A stretch of 64,000 bases of DNA from Linnemannia hyalina (GCA_019671135.1 JAHRHY010000002.1:1984001-2048000), one strand, 5' to 3'. Numbered from the stretch's first letter, positions 21,601-34,143 are shown. Made by a program: numbers and translations. Notes: a model not told the origin generated them from the sequence alone.

Positions 21601-24600
21601 ACCCGGCTTTGTTTGTTCTTTACTCCCCTTACATTGCTTGCCTTTTCTACCTTCAAAGGAATGATCGGTGCTGGGAACGACTTCGCAGACAGGAGAAAAG
21701 AAAAGGGCAATGGGGTATGCAGATGACAACGGTTTATCACTATGCAGACGGCGTGCAACTCACCCCCCATCACCATCAACATGCCAGCGAACAATGGAAC
21801 GAGAAAAGCCCAATTCCTCAGCTTAACCCAAACACCTGCGATATTGTCTTTCTCTTTGTATGGCGAATCAGGCCCGACGCCACTTGCCACGTTTCTTATA
21901 TTTAGAGCAGTGCTAGGATGTGAGAGGTGTCGCCTTGCTTTACGACTCGCGGCTTCCTGCCAGAATCTTCCAGTTCTATTGACAATCCCTGCACGCTTAG
22001 ATTAGGATGTTGCTCGCAACATTCGTACACTGGCAACAAATATTGTTGTCCACTAGGAATCGACATTTTGTCTTTGTCATTCGCGATTTCCATCGGAAGA
22101 AAAGGCAACCAAGCTACCCTTGATCGGCAATTTTTTACGCTTTTGCATGGAGAGAGAAAGTGGGTAAGAGGAAATGAGAGGGAGAAACAGAAAGCATCAA
22201 AGAAGTGCCGTCCTTGCGTTCCCTCGGATGCAGACATAGCTGTGAGTACAACCTTGCAGAGGAGAAAGGGTCATTTTTCTACCTTTTTTTCATTGCTCTT
22301 ATTTACCTGTTGTGTATTGTCTTTTTTGTTTCCTCAATCTCGCGGGCGAATCTTCTTTTTGAACCAATGGTTACCCCTACCCAATGCTGCTCAACTCTAA
22401 ATGTCGACAGATAAAGCAAAAGCGGCACACATACCACAATCATTCTTTTCTGTTTCTCGGTACTTTGGTTGATGGAAAAGGATGGAGGAGCAGGGGGGGC
22501 ACAAAGAGCGTCTACTTGGAGGCCCTCATGTCCTCATATATCTGTTTTTCTGTTGTGCTCCTCCTTTGTCTAGAAACGACACACTGTTCGTTGTTTACTT
22601 AACTTAAGTCGTATTATCATTGTCACATCGTTAAAATCCTTCCTACATTCAGTTACATGAGAAAATAAATAAACAAAAATATTTGGATGCAAGGCCAAAC
22701 CAACCCATTTAGGAGGAAGAGATCATGTTGTCGGATGTCCCACATCATCCACAGTTGAACATGCAAACCTTATCTGGGCTAAGTCATATGCATGGCCACC
22801 CCCCTCTGTTCTTTTTCCATCTCTCCTTCCTTCCCTTCCCTTCCCTCCTCTCCCTCGAAATGAAAAACAAAATACCGAGCGGCATTTCCAAGTGAGAAAT
22901 TACACGCTAGCCTCTCATAGGCTGTCTTTCATTGTTTTTAGTTGTTTGTCATCCACATCCAACGGGCACAGTAGAAAGATAAAGAAAAACAATAAGTGGT
23001 GAGCTGGACAGTTCAGATAGAGAAGACTGAGCGAGAGAAGGGAACCGTGAAATGGTTTCCAACAAGAAGAGGAGAGGCGTGGGGAGAGGGAGGATCGACC
23101 AAAAAATTAACAAAACAACACAATCTTTCATTCACGATCCTCTTATCCATCCGGCCATCCCAACGGAAACAACAAAGCCTTATACCTTCTTCCGTTTTGC
23201 TTTTGTTTTCTTCACGCTCCAACCGACAAGGAAGCCGTAAATCCCTATGGGCCATGGTACTGGTTAATCAATTAAGTTTCTTCTACAGATTGACCTTTTT
23301 TTTCTAACCACGCGGCAGATAATTCGACGTTAATTTGACTTCAAGCCTCTTTTCTTCTTTCTTACCATTTCCCCGCGGAGGTTTGTCACAAATGCCGTCA
23401 AAATGAAAATGGGTTCATGCACGGAGCAGCGGACGATCAAAAAGGAAAATGAAAGAGAGCTGCGACCCCTGGGTAGTGCAAGTACCCCTCTTTCTCTCCA
23501 GAGAAGAAAAAAAAAAAAAAAAAAAAAAAACTAATTTCCTGCCCTACCCTTCCCTGCCCTGCTCTGTGCCATCATCCTATTGCCCTGGAAGGGACGTCTG
23601 CCTGGGCGTGTATTACCATTCTCGCCTGTGTTCTCTGTTGAATGGGAGAAGGATGTGTAGTGTGCATGAAAGTCAAGCTATTATTATCCCGATCACTTTT
23701 TAAGGCCTTTGTCATGCAAGGTGGTGGTATGGAAGGACACGAAGTGGGTTAGGGAAGAGGACGACATTGGAAGGGGCTGAAAACCTGTCCTTTTTGGATT
23801 TCTGTGTTTTTTGACTTTTTTTATTGTTCCTCTTCCTTAGGACAGAGGGAAAAGAGCCGGACAACGGCAGGATATAGAGAAAAAAGTAGAGATCCAATAC
23901 TCCACAGAGGACAACGATCTTCTTTCTGCTCCGCCCGTTAGCGAACTGTCCGGTTTTTTATTACTCGCCTGAATGGCGCAAACACAGAGAGAGGAACATA
24001 ATCTAGAAAATCTACAGTAAAGTATGATACAATTGAGCCATAGGAGCTCGAGACCATTCCAACCCGACAAAAAAAGGAAACGGGCATCTCTCCCCCCTGG
24101 ATAGATTGATAGATTACACCGCTCTCCCTTTTGCCCATTGTCAATTTTTTTTTTTTTTTTTGTTAAATCGCGACGTTTTTATGTCTGTCTGGCGGCACTC
24201 AAAACTAAGGCTGTCAGTCCGTCTTTTTTTCCAGGCACCTTTTTTTTTTCTAGTACGCGATCGAGTCACGACAAGCAAAGGTGGACGTTATTTTTCATCG
24301 GCTTTAGTGCTTGGACCTCGGGGGGAAAACATAAAAAAAGGAGCATTTACGTCTTCCACCCGGGAGTGTTTTTTTTTTTTTTTCTGTTTTATTCTCAAAT
24401 GCCAATTGTGTCTGGACTCTTAGTTCACATGCACACATCATACTTTGTCAAGGAGTGGTACTATTCGATTGCAATTTTCCACATGTCGTTTCACAACAAC
24501 AGAAATCGCAACTACAATATCAACAAAGGGCCACGCCTATTCGCCGCGACCTGACTTCGCCTCTTTCTTTATTAATCTTTCTTCCGAGCGACCAGGTTAG

Positions 24601-27429
24601 ATAGACAAGCAAAAAATGATCAAGGTTTCCTTCATAGAAAAGGCAATGTACCTCCGTGGAGAAATAAAAAAGAGCGAAAAGAGGGTTGTTGAAGGAGAGG
24701 TGTGAATAAAATTGAAGGAAGCTAACAACATCATTTTTGGCTCATTATTTGCAAGGATATGGGTGGGTGTGCACGCCGTCAGCATGCTCATCAACTTCTT
24801 TCGGTTGAAAAAGGAGAGAAAAACCGGTGAAGATGGTTGGTCGAAAGGGGAAGGGATCATGAGCTGGAGAGGCAGTCAATACGACAAGGGGACCAAGGAG
24901 CTGGGAAGCAGGAAAATGATATGTTGGTAAAATAGAAGAGTAGGGAAGAGAGAGCAACTTAGAAGGAAGGACTGGGGCCAAAAGGCGAAAGTGAAAGTGA
25001 CGGCCACGCGGCGACGACGACGGCGGCGGAGGTGCGATATGATATCTTTTTGTCCTTCACTTTGCTTTGGGAGAAAAAAAAGAATTATGATGAGCCATTT
25101 TTGAATACTGTTGAGCACCAACGAGGTCTCTCTTTCAGGAACCAACCAAGGTTTGGCTGAGAGAAAGAAAAAAGACTTTCATTAAATGTTTGTTGGCGAC
25201 GACGACAAGTGGAGTGAAAGGGAACGGCTACTAAGGATCAACTTTGGATTGCAGTTTGATTTGTTGCCTCTCTCGGTCGACTGTGTCACCTACTTCTCTC
25301 TATGCATTTATTTACTTTGCTTTACTTTCCAGACAGTCAAAAAAGAAACAAAGAAGGCGAAGAAAGCAAGAAGGAAATAAAAGGAAGTCAAAAAGCTAGA
25401 AAAGCATTATGCCGAGGAGGAATTTGTGAACAAAAAGCGACACGGACATCCGTTCCGGCAAATAAACAAAGTGTGTTTTTCACTGCGTTAGTTTAAGTTA
25501 ACTTCCACCGTAGGTTTAAGTTATCAATCCCAAGATGTAAGCCACCCTTGCAGAAAGAAAAAAAGAGTCGATCAGCTCACAAGCATCTTGTGTTGAACAA
25601 GTATTGTTTTTTTTGCTTGCCTCAACCCCTTGCTGGGGAAAAAAGCCGCGCCATATTATCATTATTAATAATGGATTGGACAGATCGACTTCCTCACCAC
25701 ACGTACACCATTGCGGACAACACTATTGCCAGTCCTGTGCTCGACACATGCATGCCTAGAAATTATCCGAAAGGACGGAAAAAACCAACCAACCACCATC
25801 AACGACACCAGGCACATGTCCCTTCCCTCTCCGCATCCACATCTATGCCGGCCAGGCGAAGTCAAGGCACAAAAAAACAAGAGGCACCAACATTGTCTAT
25901 TCATGGCCAGCAAACTCTTGTCCCATTTCCCATTTCGCAGCCAGAACCATCAGTTGTCATAGGCGTCCATGTCACCTTGCCGGACCCTCAACCTTTTTGA
26001 CGAAGTGCGGGGAAACAGACGTTTCGTGGCGAGAGAAGGGGCTTGGGAGATAATACGATTTTCTTATTATTTCCTGTTTCCCCGATCAAAGCGAACGCCG
26101 CATATATACTTTTTACGTAGTATGTATCCCATGGACCGTCATCGTAGTTTATCATTATTATTATTTTTTTGAAGCGGGAAAAGTAAGACATTAGAAAAAA
26201 AAGTGACGATAGAGATTGAGAACAGATCTGGACACGTTCAATGTCGGGGTGATAAGTGGCTGCGTTCGAGGAAGGGGGCGAACAACTGTCAGCAAAAGAA
26301 AATTTTCTTGACTCGTCTGGAAGCTCTCCATCAACGCTTTCGCTACTGTTGTTCTCTTTCTGTTCTTTTTTCGCCTTACAAAAAAGCGTCACCCTCATCG
26401 TTTACTTGTTCCCATCGTTGGATCATCTCCAATTCTTGTCTCCAGAAGGCGAACATACGAATAACCAAACAGTGAACAATAAAAAATAATCAATAAAACA
26501 AAAACAAGGAGCAATTGGCAATGGGCAATGGGCAAAATGTACATGCATGCATCGTCATCATTCCTCTTGGCAAAAATTACATCCGTGCGGTAAAACTGCG
26601 AAACGTGGTTTACCCACACACATGCCGTATGTTTGACTAATACTAACCATTGAGATTGGAGGTTTTTTCGACTCCTAACCACAACAACCACTCATCCTGT
26701 TTTGTCATCTCACGCTACGTTCTTATGCTGAGATCCATTTGCCCCACACGCCACAGCATCCATTCATTTTTTACCTGAGAATATGAGTACATTTTTGTTC
26801 TCGAACCCATGCCTGAAGATTTATGACGCCTTCAGTCCTATGCAGTCTATCGACTTTGTTTTTACCTCCTGCATTCACTCATCGCTTCACAATCTGCAGG
26901 CTCTTAAGAAGGGTGATTCCTGTCCATGATCCTTGAATATTTTTCATAGTATACGTGCATATCCTTTAGGCTTGTCACATGCCACCGCGGTAGGGTTATG
27001 TACCAGCCCTCCAATAGAGTCTGGCGTTATTTGCAACGGTTTGACAGTCATAGTCCTGCAGGCCATTGCCGTTGCTCTTGGTTTTTTCATTTGCATACGG
27101 AGATCGCCATGCTTCTTGATCCACACATATCTTTCTCGAGTTATGTTCCCATTAAAGCAATGTACATACGATAACAAGTCCAAAGGTGTTATCGCTAACA
27201 TCCAGCAATCACCTAGTTTGTGGAACAAAAGTCACTCTATATTTGAGGGGATCCTTATGAGATATTATGGATTGGGGTTGAGCGGGTAGTTGGTCGGATG
27301 ATATACTATCTGTTGTAAGTTTCGTCCAAATTCCCAAAGCTCCACTTCGTCCTGCGAGTTTTGTATTTCCTGATACTTCAACTGCAATTGTCCGTGTCCT
27401 ATCCATGGTAAGCTAAGGATGCGTTTTTG
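18617..27429. other. 8.8-kb gene-poor region
   Basis: I find no recognisable protein family, tRNA or rRNA here. Short frames exist on both strands but lack conserved motifs. The sequence is rich in poly-A and poly-T runs (18901-18933, 23507-23531, 24147-24162, 24369-24382), CT/GA stretches and a (GA) tract near 21389-21401. Weak hints only: a minus-strand exon-like end at about 20007-20110, and a minus-strand frame pair at 26944-27406 that could be a decayed gene. Possible contents include long 5' leader introns of the Crz1-like gene, non-coding transcripts or decayed transposons. Confidence 0.5.
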
Positions 27430-28167
27430 TTACTTTGCTACGCTGAAGGACTCCTCTGTCGGGACTGGTTCCTTCGGATGCTTGGCCTCCATGTGCTGTA
27501 CGACTAGCTTGTAGTTTGCGATCATCAACTATTCGTCATTTTTGTTTTGTTGAGCATCCACATAATTGAGAAAAGAAAGGAAGTTGGTTATTGGAGTATG
27601 TTCGAATAATTGCACTTGTTGTTTGTTTGCTGATTTGCCACGAGTTATTGTTAGACCAGGGGGGCAGAAGGCAATTAAGTGGCAAGAAAATTACCATGCA
27701 CTTGGGGCACTTGAACTGGTTTCCAGCAACCATGGCCTTGAGTTGACTCTTGGGAGGGGCGTTGGCAGCAGCACGCTTCTCGGCGTTGGCTCTAGTGAAA
27801 AGAGTAGACGTGCATGAACATCCAGGTCAATTGCATGGTTCAATTGATGTTCCTTGCCAAGATGGGGAACAGAGTAGAAAGACAAGTCCATAAAAATTGT
27901 GTATGTATCCAGCTAGTTCTCCTGTCCAAATGGTTCCTGCGTGATGTTGTTCTGCTGCGTCCTGTTTGTGTACCTGGCTTGTTGCTATGAAGTAGAATAA
28001 AGAGGGCAATGAAAAGAAAAAAGAAGCCAAAAAGCGTTAGTGTGCGTTGTTTTTGCAAAGCTAATCTCTTGCGCTTTTATTTTCGTGAGTTGCACTGACG
28101 TGCCGGAATGTTTGGTGTGTTTGATGAGCGAGTGAGTGGTAAGTACCTTCTGCAGTCCGCGAGCCAT
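27430..28167 (-). CDS. ZNF706/At2g23090-like small C2H2 zinc-finger protein with an 11-nt microexon
   Basis: Four exons join in phase: 28167-28147 (7 codons, MARGLQK), 27984-27974 (11 nt), 27791-27695 and 27528-27430, giving 75 residues. The N-terminus MARGLQKQQARANAEKRAAA is the conserved basic 4F5-like element of the ZNF706 family. The finger is FKCPKCMLMIANYKLVVQHM then EAKHPKEP. That is C-x2-C-x12-H-x4-H followed by the family's typical KHPK tail. These are tiny nuclear/cytosolic proteins of poorly known role, found in animals, plants and fungi. The spacing and the KHP end match so well that the microexon join is hard to doubt. The gene is transcribed away from DCD1 and shares its promoter region. 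Confidence 0.88.
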
Positions 28168-28168
28168 G

Positions 28169-28209
<41 letters not shown>

Positions 28210-28473
28210 GTGTTGTTTGATGAAGAGCGAAGAGTAGAGAACGAAGTTCTTCCGAGTGATCTGTGGCTTGGAATTAGTTAACCAAATGGATGAGGAATTG
28301 AGCGCCATGAAGGGAGGTGATCTCTTTCTTCTTTCCATCCTTCAACTCAACTCAATTCAGCTCAAAAGCAACATTCATCCACGGACACGGAAGCAGACAA
28401 GGACACGGGATACTCCGTGCTCAAAGACAACGACCCACCGAGAACACATAGAAATAGTAACCACCCACTTAAG
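28168..28473. promoter_or_regulatory. Divergent promoter with (GT)n microsatellite
   Basis: The 306 bp between the start codons of the ZNF706-like gene (-) and DCD1 (+) include an almost pure GT run at 28171-28209, directly upstream of the ZNF706-like ATG. Such a run can change length and form non-B DNA. No clear TATA box is seen. Confidence 0.6.
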
Positions 28474-29934
28474 ATGTTTGTTGGCGTAGTCGGTCCAAGT
28501 TGCAGTGGGAAGCACGAGGTTATGAACCTGCTTGCGACTATGTACCACTTCACATGCCTATACCTCCGGTCATCAACTAGCAAAGGCTCGCAGTCAGACC
28601 GCTCAGAGGAGCAAAAACATCACACACAAACGGGCCAGACTCGTATTGAGTTCGACACGATCGAGGCCTTGCTGGATCACGTCACGCTTAACTGGATGGA
28701 CCACTTTGTCACCTGCGACGTCAACTCTGTCGAGGGTATCGCCATCTTGCGCAAGCGCCCTTTCTTCCTCCTGCTCTCTGTCGAAAGCCCCATGATGACA
28801 CGCTTCCGCCGATCCGTTGCCAGGTACTCTACAGATTCGTAATCTATTATCAGTTGAGGTTCAAGTTGAAGGCGATCATTTTGATTTGGTTTGTCATATC
28901 AGAATAACTTACAGCCATGTCTGCTGTTACAATACCTAGATGCAATGGACAGGGACTGGATGCACCAACGCTGGAAGAATTCGTTGAGCAGACAGACGCC
29001 TCTCTCTACAACGCGTCAAGTCCACATCTCGCTATTGCCTTCAGCTCATCACCATCTCACACACCATCAGTGTTACTCGACGAGACCTCTCAGCTTCAAC
29101 AATGCACCGCCATCACCACACCCTCTCCTTCATCAAACACCGACAACAAGATAGCTAGCAGCGGAGGCTCTACTCCATCAATACCCGATCAAGAACCCAC
29201 CGTCATGTTACCGGTCCAGCTCTTCAATTCACCTCCGTACAAGCTACTCTCCATGTCAGATCTTTCAATCCTCAACCACTTCACTCACCTATCCTGTCTG
29301 CGGACTGCAATCGAGGCACTCGACATCACCAACCCAGATCTCCTTCGACCCTCCTGGGACTCTTACTTCATGTACCTGGCAAATCTGGCCGCGCGTCGAT
29401 CGAACTGTATGAAACGTCGAGTCGGTTGTGTGCTCGTGCGTGAGAAACGAGTCATCGCGACAGGATACAACGGTACACCCAAAAACTTGACAAATTGCAA
29501 CGAGGGTGGTTGTTCGCGGTGTAACCAGGCAACACCATGCGGAAAAGGTCTAGATCGTTGTCTGTGCATGCATGCTGAAGAGAATGCGCTTTTGGAGGCT
29601 GGGAGGGAGCGCGTCGGCAAGGAGAGTACTATCTATTGCAACACCTGTCCTTGCCTCGGTAAGCAATGTGATCTTTTGTTTTTGGATTTTCATGCGATAA
29701 AAAAACTTGAAGGATAAAACTGTCCGCATGAAGATATTCTAGTTTTGCTGATAATACCTTTTTTGTTTTCTGATAGGATGCGCGATCAAGATTGTGCAAG
29801 TGGGAGTGAGTGAGGTGGTTTACTCCGAGTCGTATGGGATGGATGACCTGACAGCAGAAGTCTTTCGGAACGCGGGAGTTATCCTTCGTCAGCATGCCAC
29901 CCCAGGGATCAAGCTTGACCAGTCAAACCCTTGA
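28474..29934 (+). CDS. DCD1: Deoxycytidylate (dCMP) deaminase
   Basis: Three exons (28474-28823, 28940-29658, 29777-29934) join in phase to 408 residues. The enzyme deaminates dCMP to dUMP, supplying thymidylate synthase, and acts in the cytosol/nucleus. The deaminase zinc site is intact: CMHAEENALLEAG (His and catalytic Glu) and CPCLGCAIKI (PCxxC). The substrate loop RRVGCVLVREKRVIATGYNG and the GCSRC...CMHAEENA order are dCMP-deaminase specific. As in yeast Dcd1, the N-terminus has a P-loop-like element (GVVGPSCSGK), whose purpose is unclear. The protein is longer than the 312-residue yeast enzyme because of a Ser/Thr/Pro-rich linker (about residues 140-215). The start follows directly from the divergent promoter. 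Confidence 0.94.
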
Positions 29935-31217
29935 GGCATGGGAGGGCCTTTTTTTGGAGGGGAGACGTGGCAATAATCATGGGGATGAACCCTTTCAAAG
30001 CAATAAACAAGAAACTGAGGGGGCTCGCTCTTTGCGCAAGTGCCATCGACGATATCCATGATCCAAGGATTAAGATTGAAAACTAACTGCCCGGGAAAAC
30101 CACCACCAGCTCAAGTAAAAGGCAGTTAGTGGGGGAGGTTGACCTTCGATGGTGGTGATATTCAGGCAGTCTGTCTCTCGTTGAGGCCATTTTCAGGACC
30201 GCTGACGACAAGGAGAGAGGAGAGAGAGGACAGAGAGGACATGGCAAAATACAAAGTCGACAAGCGCACGATCTAACACACTATAAATGAGCGCCAAGTG
30301 GGTGACCCTGCTCTTGACATGGGTGATGGACCATGTATGAGCAATCGTCTGTCGGCTGAATACAGTAGTCGACATTTATTTAGTCCAGTCCACTACTAAC
30401 GATGTTATCATTGTGGTTCGGCAATTATGGCCCGAAACATTCTAACCCCTTTCATTGCATCTTCTTTATTCCCTCATACCTTGCAATTTTGTTGGATGGG
30501 AACCGTTGGCAACGTGGGGTCGACTAGCTGTTGTGGTCCATGACTTTTGCTACTCTTGTTCGCAATGGCATTAGTCGGGCTCTCTTTTTCTTTCTCTTCT
30601 TGCCGTTCTTTCTCGTGTGCCGGCCTTTTGGGCGTTAGGTGTAAAAAAAGAAATATAAGAAAAAAAGGAAGAAAAGGAAGAAAAGGAAGAAAAGGAAAAA
30701 AGAAAGCCGACAAAGTAGTTTTGGATTGTGTGCTTCTTTGGAGCGTGGATGCAGGGAAAAAGAGGGTGTCACCAAAGCAATTGAACCTTACTCGGAGCCT
30801 TGTGTCCAGATGTCAATGGACAATCAAACACAGCCAGGCCGTCACTCAGCCAATGTCAGTGGTGGCAGGGCTGTTATTTGATCACTTTTATGTAACTATT
30901 GTAATGCTCCTCTATTCATAGCTAGTTCGTCTTCTTCAGTCGTTATCTTTGTTCCTTTTGTCAACACCTCTGTATTCTCCCGTTTAGCTTCTTCCTTTCC
31001 TCCTTCACTCTTCTCCTCCCTCACTCCTCTCCCTCCTCCTCCTCTCCTCCTCACTCCTTTACCTGCCGTCCCCCTTCTCTTTCGCTCCTCCCTGGATCCT
31101 TTTTTTTTTGTTGCCTGTTTTACTTCTTTGCCTTACCAGGACCACACCAACCACCACCAACAACAGCTGCATCCACCGCAGAGACAACCAACCCTATACA
31201 CAAAACCTGCTGCCCTC
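29935..31217. other. Intergenic region
   Basis: This holds the DCD1 3' UTR (AATAAA near 30002) and the promoter/leader of the mannosyltransferase gene. The last 250 bases are a CT-rich tract (CTCCTCACTCC repeats). A GGAAGAAAA repeat is at 30660-30705. No gene is recognised. Confidence 0.55.
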
Positions 31218-32966
31218 ATGCAGATCCTGTCGTTTTTCTCGGGGGTGTTCCGCAAGACCCAGAATCTGCGCATCCTCATCGTCCTCACCATCTTCTTCAT
31301 TCTCGCTTCCTTCTCCCGGTACCATGGCTCGCTCGAACTCTCGATCGACGAGGACGGCCAAGTCCAGTCCATGCCCCAGCGCGACAGCAACGTGCAATTC
31401 ACCCATCATATCGCCACCTACAACCATAACGACATCAAGCCCTGGACCCGTGGCGACTCTGCTGCACTCAGGACCGTCGAGGGCCAAAAGGTCGTCGAAT
31501 ACCTGACAGCATCGCCCTACCAGGAGGGCTCGACCATGCTCAAGTCTGATCATTTTCTTACCCTCACCAAGCGGTTCAGGATCTACCGGTCTCTCTGGAA
31601 ATACCTCCAGGGCTACTATGATTCGAGTGTCGCCGAGTATCGTCAGGAAGAGTTCTTTTCGGCACCCCCCAAGGAGATTGCGGCCGATGTCGATTTCCTC
31701 CAAAGGTTGGAGCAGGCCAGTTTCCCTTGGATCGAAAGGGACCACAAGACCAGTTACGCTCTCTACGACAAGGTCAAGAATGGCGGCCGGGGCATCGTGA
31801 TGTGTGTTGGCGACCAGCACGCCAAGTATGCACGGACCGCGATCAAGGCACTCAGGGAAGTCGTCAAGACCAAGCTGCCCATTGAGATCTTTTACACCGG
31901 CCCCATCGACCTCTCCCCCGAGAACCGTGCCTGGTTCGAGAGCATTGAGAACGTCAAGACCATTGATGTCACCACCTTGGTCAACAACGAGCTGCTCATC
32001 ATCCAGGGATGGTCCGCCAAGCCCTTCGCCACGTTGGTCAGCAGCTTCAGTGAGGTCATCCTCATGGACTCGGACGTTTACTACATGATCGACCCCGAAT
32101 TGTTGTTCGAGGACGACGGTTACAAGGAGACAGGAACGCTGTACTTTTACGACCGCACATTGTTCCCCGGCTCGGGAGGAGACAAGAAGGCGTGGATGGA
32201 GTCCTTCTTGCCCACCATGTCGAACCACCCTGCCAAGACCCGCTGGTTCCGCTTGAAGGGTGACCACGAGATGGAGTCAGGTGTCGTCGTCTTCAACAAG
32301 AAGGACCACTTCCTTGGCCTCCTCGCCATCTGCAAGCTGAATGATCTGCACGAGCGTGACCAGGTGACGTATCTGAAGACCTGGGGAGACAAGGAGACGT
32401 TCTGGATTGCATTGGAGATGATCCAGGAGCCCTACTCGTTCATCCGGTTCGGAGGCGGAATCATTGGAAACGTCGGCGATGCGATCCCCTACAAAGAGAT
32501 CTTGCCCAAGGACGAGATCGACCGGTACAATCAGGGCGAGGACTTGGTCGAAACCAACCCCATCAACCCCAAAAATGGCGCGACGAGGCACGTCGAGAAG
32601 CCCAACCGGGACCGTATCTGTGGAAACTTGCTGCACTTTGACCCCATGGGCCAGCCTCTTTGGTGGAACTCGGGTGTTGTCCGCAACAAGTTTATCAGGA
32701 GTTCGCCCTACCTCAAGTATGCCGCCTTCATGCGAGATGAGGACGGTAACTGGGACTTTGATCAAACCTGTCTGATCCAGAAGAACCCAGGTGCTATCAT
32801 GGAGGTGGACTGGGAGCAGCGCAAGCTTGCGTTTGAGGTGCTGAAGGTCGACCGGGAAGTGGCGTTGGAGTATAACAACCCAGGAACCAAGGATGTTCTC
32901 GACATTCCCAAGCTCCTCCGCGCTGACGGCGCCAAGGGAGGCCGAGGCAATAATGAGGCCGTTTAA
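31218..32966 (+). CDS. MNN1-family alpha-1,3-mannosyltransferase-like Golgi glycosyltransferase
   Basis: A single-exon gene encodes a type II membrane protein of 582 residues from the first ATG. A short cytosolic start (MQILSFFSGVFRKTQ) precedes one membrane anchor (NLRILIVLTIFFILASF). The lumenal catalytic domain shows GRGIVMCVGDQHAKYARTAI, a Rossmann-like nucleotide-sugar start. It also shows the DxD-type metal/GDP-mannose motif in VILMDSDVYYMIDPELLF. Downstream, HEMESGVVVFNKK and KETFWIALEM match the Mannosyl_trans3 (MNN1) pattern. It should add mannose to protein-linked glycans in the Golgi; linkage specificity is inferred from family. The frame is open upstream of this ATG but lacks another ATG. 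Confidence 0.85.
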   Translation: MQILSFFSGVFRKTQNLRILIVLTIFFILASFSRYHGSLELSIDEDGQVQSMPQRDSNVQFTHHIATYNHNDIKPWTRGDSAALRTVEGQKVVEYLTASPYQEGSTMLKSDHFLTLTKRFRIYRSLWKYLQGYYDSSVAEYRQEEFFSAPPKEIAADVDFLQRLEQASFPWIERDHKTSYALYDKVKNGGRGIVMCVGDQHAKYARTAIKALREVVKTKLPIEIFYTGPIDLSPENRAWFESIENVKTIDVTTLVNNELLIIQGWSAKPFATLVSSFSEVILMDSDVYYMIDPELLFEDDGYKETGTLYFYDRTLFPGSGGDKKAWMESFLPTMSNHPAKTRWFRLKGDHEMESGVVVFNKKDHFLGLLAICKLNDLHERDQVTYLKTWGDKETFWIALEMIQEPYSFIRFGGGIIGNVGDAIPYKEILPKDEIDRYNQGEDLVETNPINPKNGATRHVEKPNRDRICGNLLHFDPMGQPLWWNSGVVRNKFIRSSPYLKYAAFMRDEDGNWDFDQTCLIQKNPGAIMEVDWEQRKLAFEVLKVDREVALEYNNPGTKDVLDIPKLLRADGAKGGRGNNEAV

Positions 32967-33303
32967 CAAACCCGTTCAACCATTTCTTACATTTGTATTT
33001 ATCATTTCGCCCCCATTCATTTGTGCTCGCAAGCACAACAACATAAAAAAGAAACTAAACAGTCATAGTTTACTGTCTCACTCATTGACATTCGTTATGA
33101 CTGTCATATATCCACGTTCATAAGTCCTTCCCAGAACAGCAAGAACAAAAGGACAATGACACAAGGTTCCAAACAACCACAACCACAACCAGGATAGGAA
33201 AATTAGTGGTTGTAATATTCTAATAGATCGAAGGAAAAAATCATGTTTGGTGAGCCTTTCTCACACTTTGTGTGCACGATGCTGGCAGCCCCTTTCCTCC
33301 TTC

Positions 33304-34143
33304 TTATTGAGCCTTCTGCTTCTTGATATAGCCACGGAAGAGGACGCCGCGAAGAATAAAGCCAACATCCTTCATGAACAAGAAGGTGACCCAGATAAGG
33401 GTACCGCAGGTGGCACCAAAGACACTCAGCGTGATAGCAATCGACCTTGTATCCATGTCGGGGTTGTTTTCCTTGATATCTGCTCCCAAAGCGTTCTCCC
33501 ACTGAGGGCGAACCCAGGAGTTAATGAGGACGGTGTAGGCAATGACGGAGAGACCTCCAACGAGGCAAGTGTAGCGGAAGAGGGCGGTAAAGGGGGCGAC
33601 GGCCCAGGAAGCGAGGGATCTCCGGCGGAGGACACAGTCGACTGTCCAGACTACTAGAGGCACGACGAGGTATTGAACGAACCACATGATTGGGATCAGC
33701 TCGATTAACTCGATGGGGTCCTGTTGTGTCTTGAACATGTCTATTGAGTTAGGAAAAAGAAGTGGAGGGTACATTAATGCAAGGAACAAAGGCAAGTGGG
33801 GGTGAAGGAAGGCTGCTAGGTGGGTTGAGGGAATGTGTGTTAGCAATAACAACTATAAGGACGTTGCCGTTGCTATTGCTGTTGTGTCCAGAGTGGTTGG
33901 TTCAACGTTGCTTGTCCTGAGTTTTTGTCTGCGTCTCCAAAGTGTACTACAATTGTCCGGTTTGCTTCCTTATTTTGCTACTCCTGAATGCCGCTGAGAA
34001 AACTGGTTGTCAGTTTCTTGTTATGCTCTGTACTGTTTTTCTTGGCTTTGGTTTCGGTTCTTACTGATGACACGCGGCACACCGCTGTTGACACAAAACT
34101 GGAGGAGGATGGAGGCAAGGAGGCCGTCAACGTAGTGCTGCAT
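33304..34143 (-). CDS. Small multi-pass membrane protein, unknown function
   Basis: Two exons (34143-34065 and 33740-33304) join at phase 1 to 171 residues. I do not recognise the family. Hydrophobic stretches suggest three to four membrane spans: around IELIPIMWFVQYLVVPLVVW, LFRYTCLVGGLSVIAYTVLI and ITLSVFGATCGTLIWVTFLF. The N-terminus (MQHYVDGLLASILLQFCVNS) may be another. The C-terminus is basic and ends KKQKAQ, a possible ER-retrieval-like dilysine context. An acidic loop (ENALGADIKENNPDMD) lies between spans 3 and 4. The 324-bp intron is typical. The gene converges on the mannosyltransferase. Confidence 0.65.

Noticed and set aside
31128..31217. Upstream extension of the mannosyltransferase
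   Set aside because: The frame is open but begins with TTG and has no ATG before 31218; the membrane anchor lies right after the 31218 ATG as expected for type II proteins.
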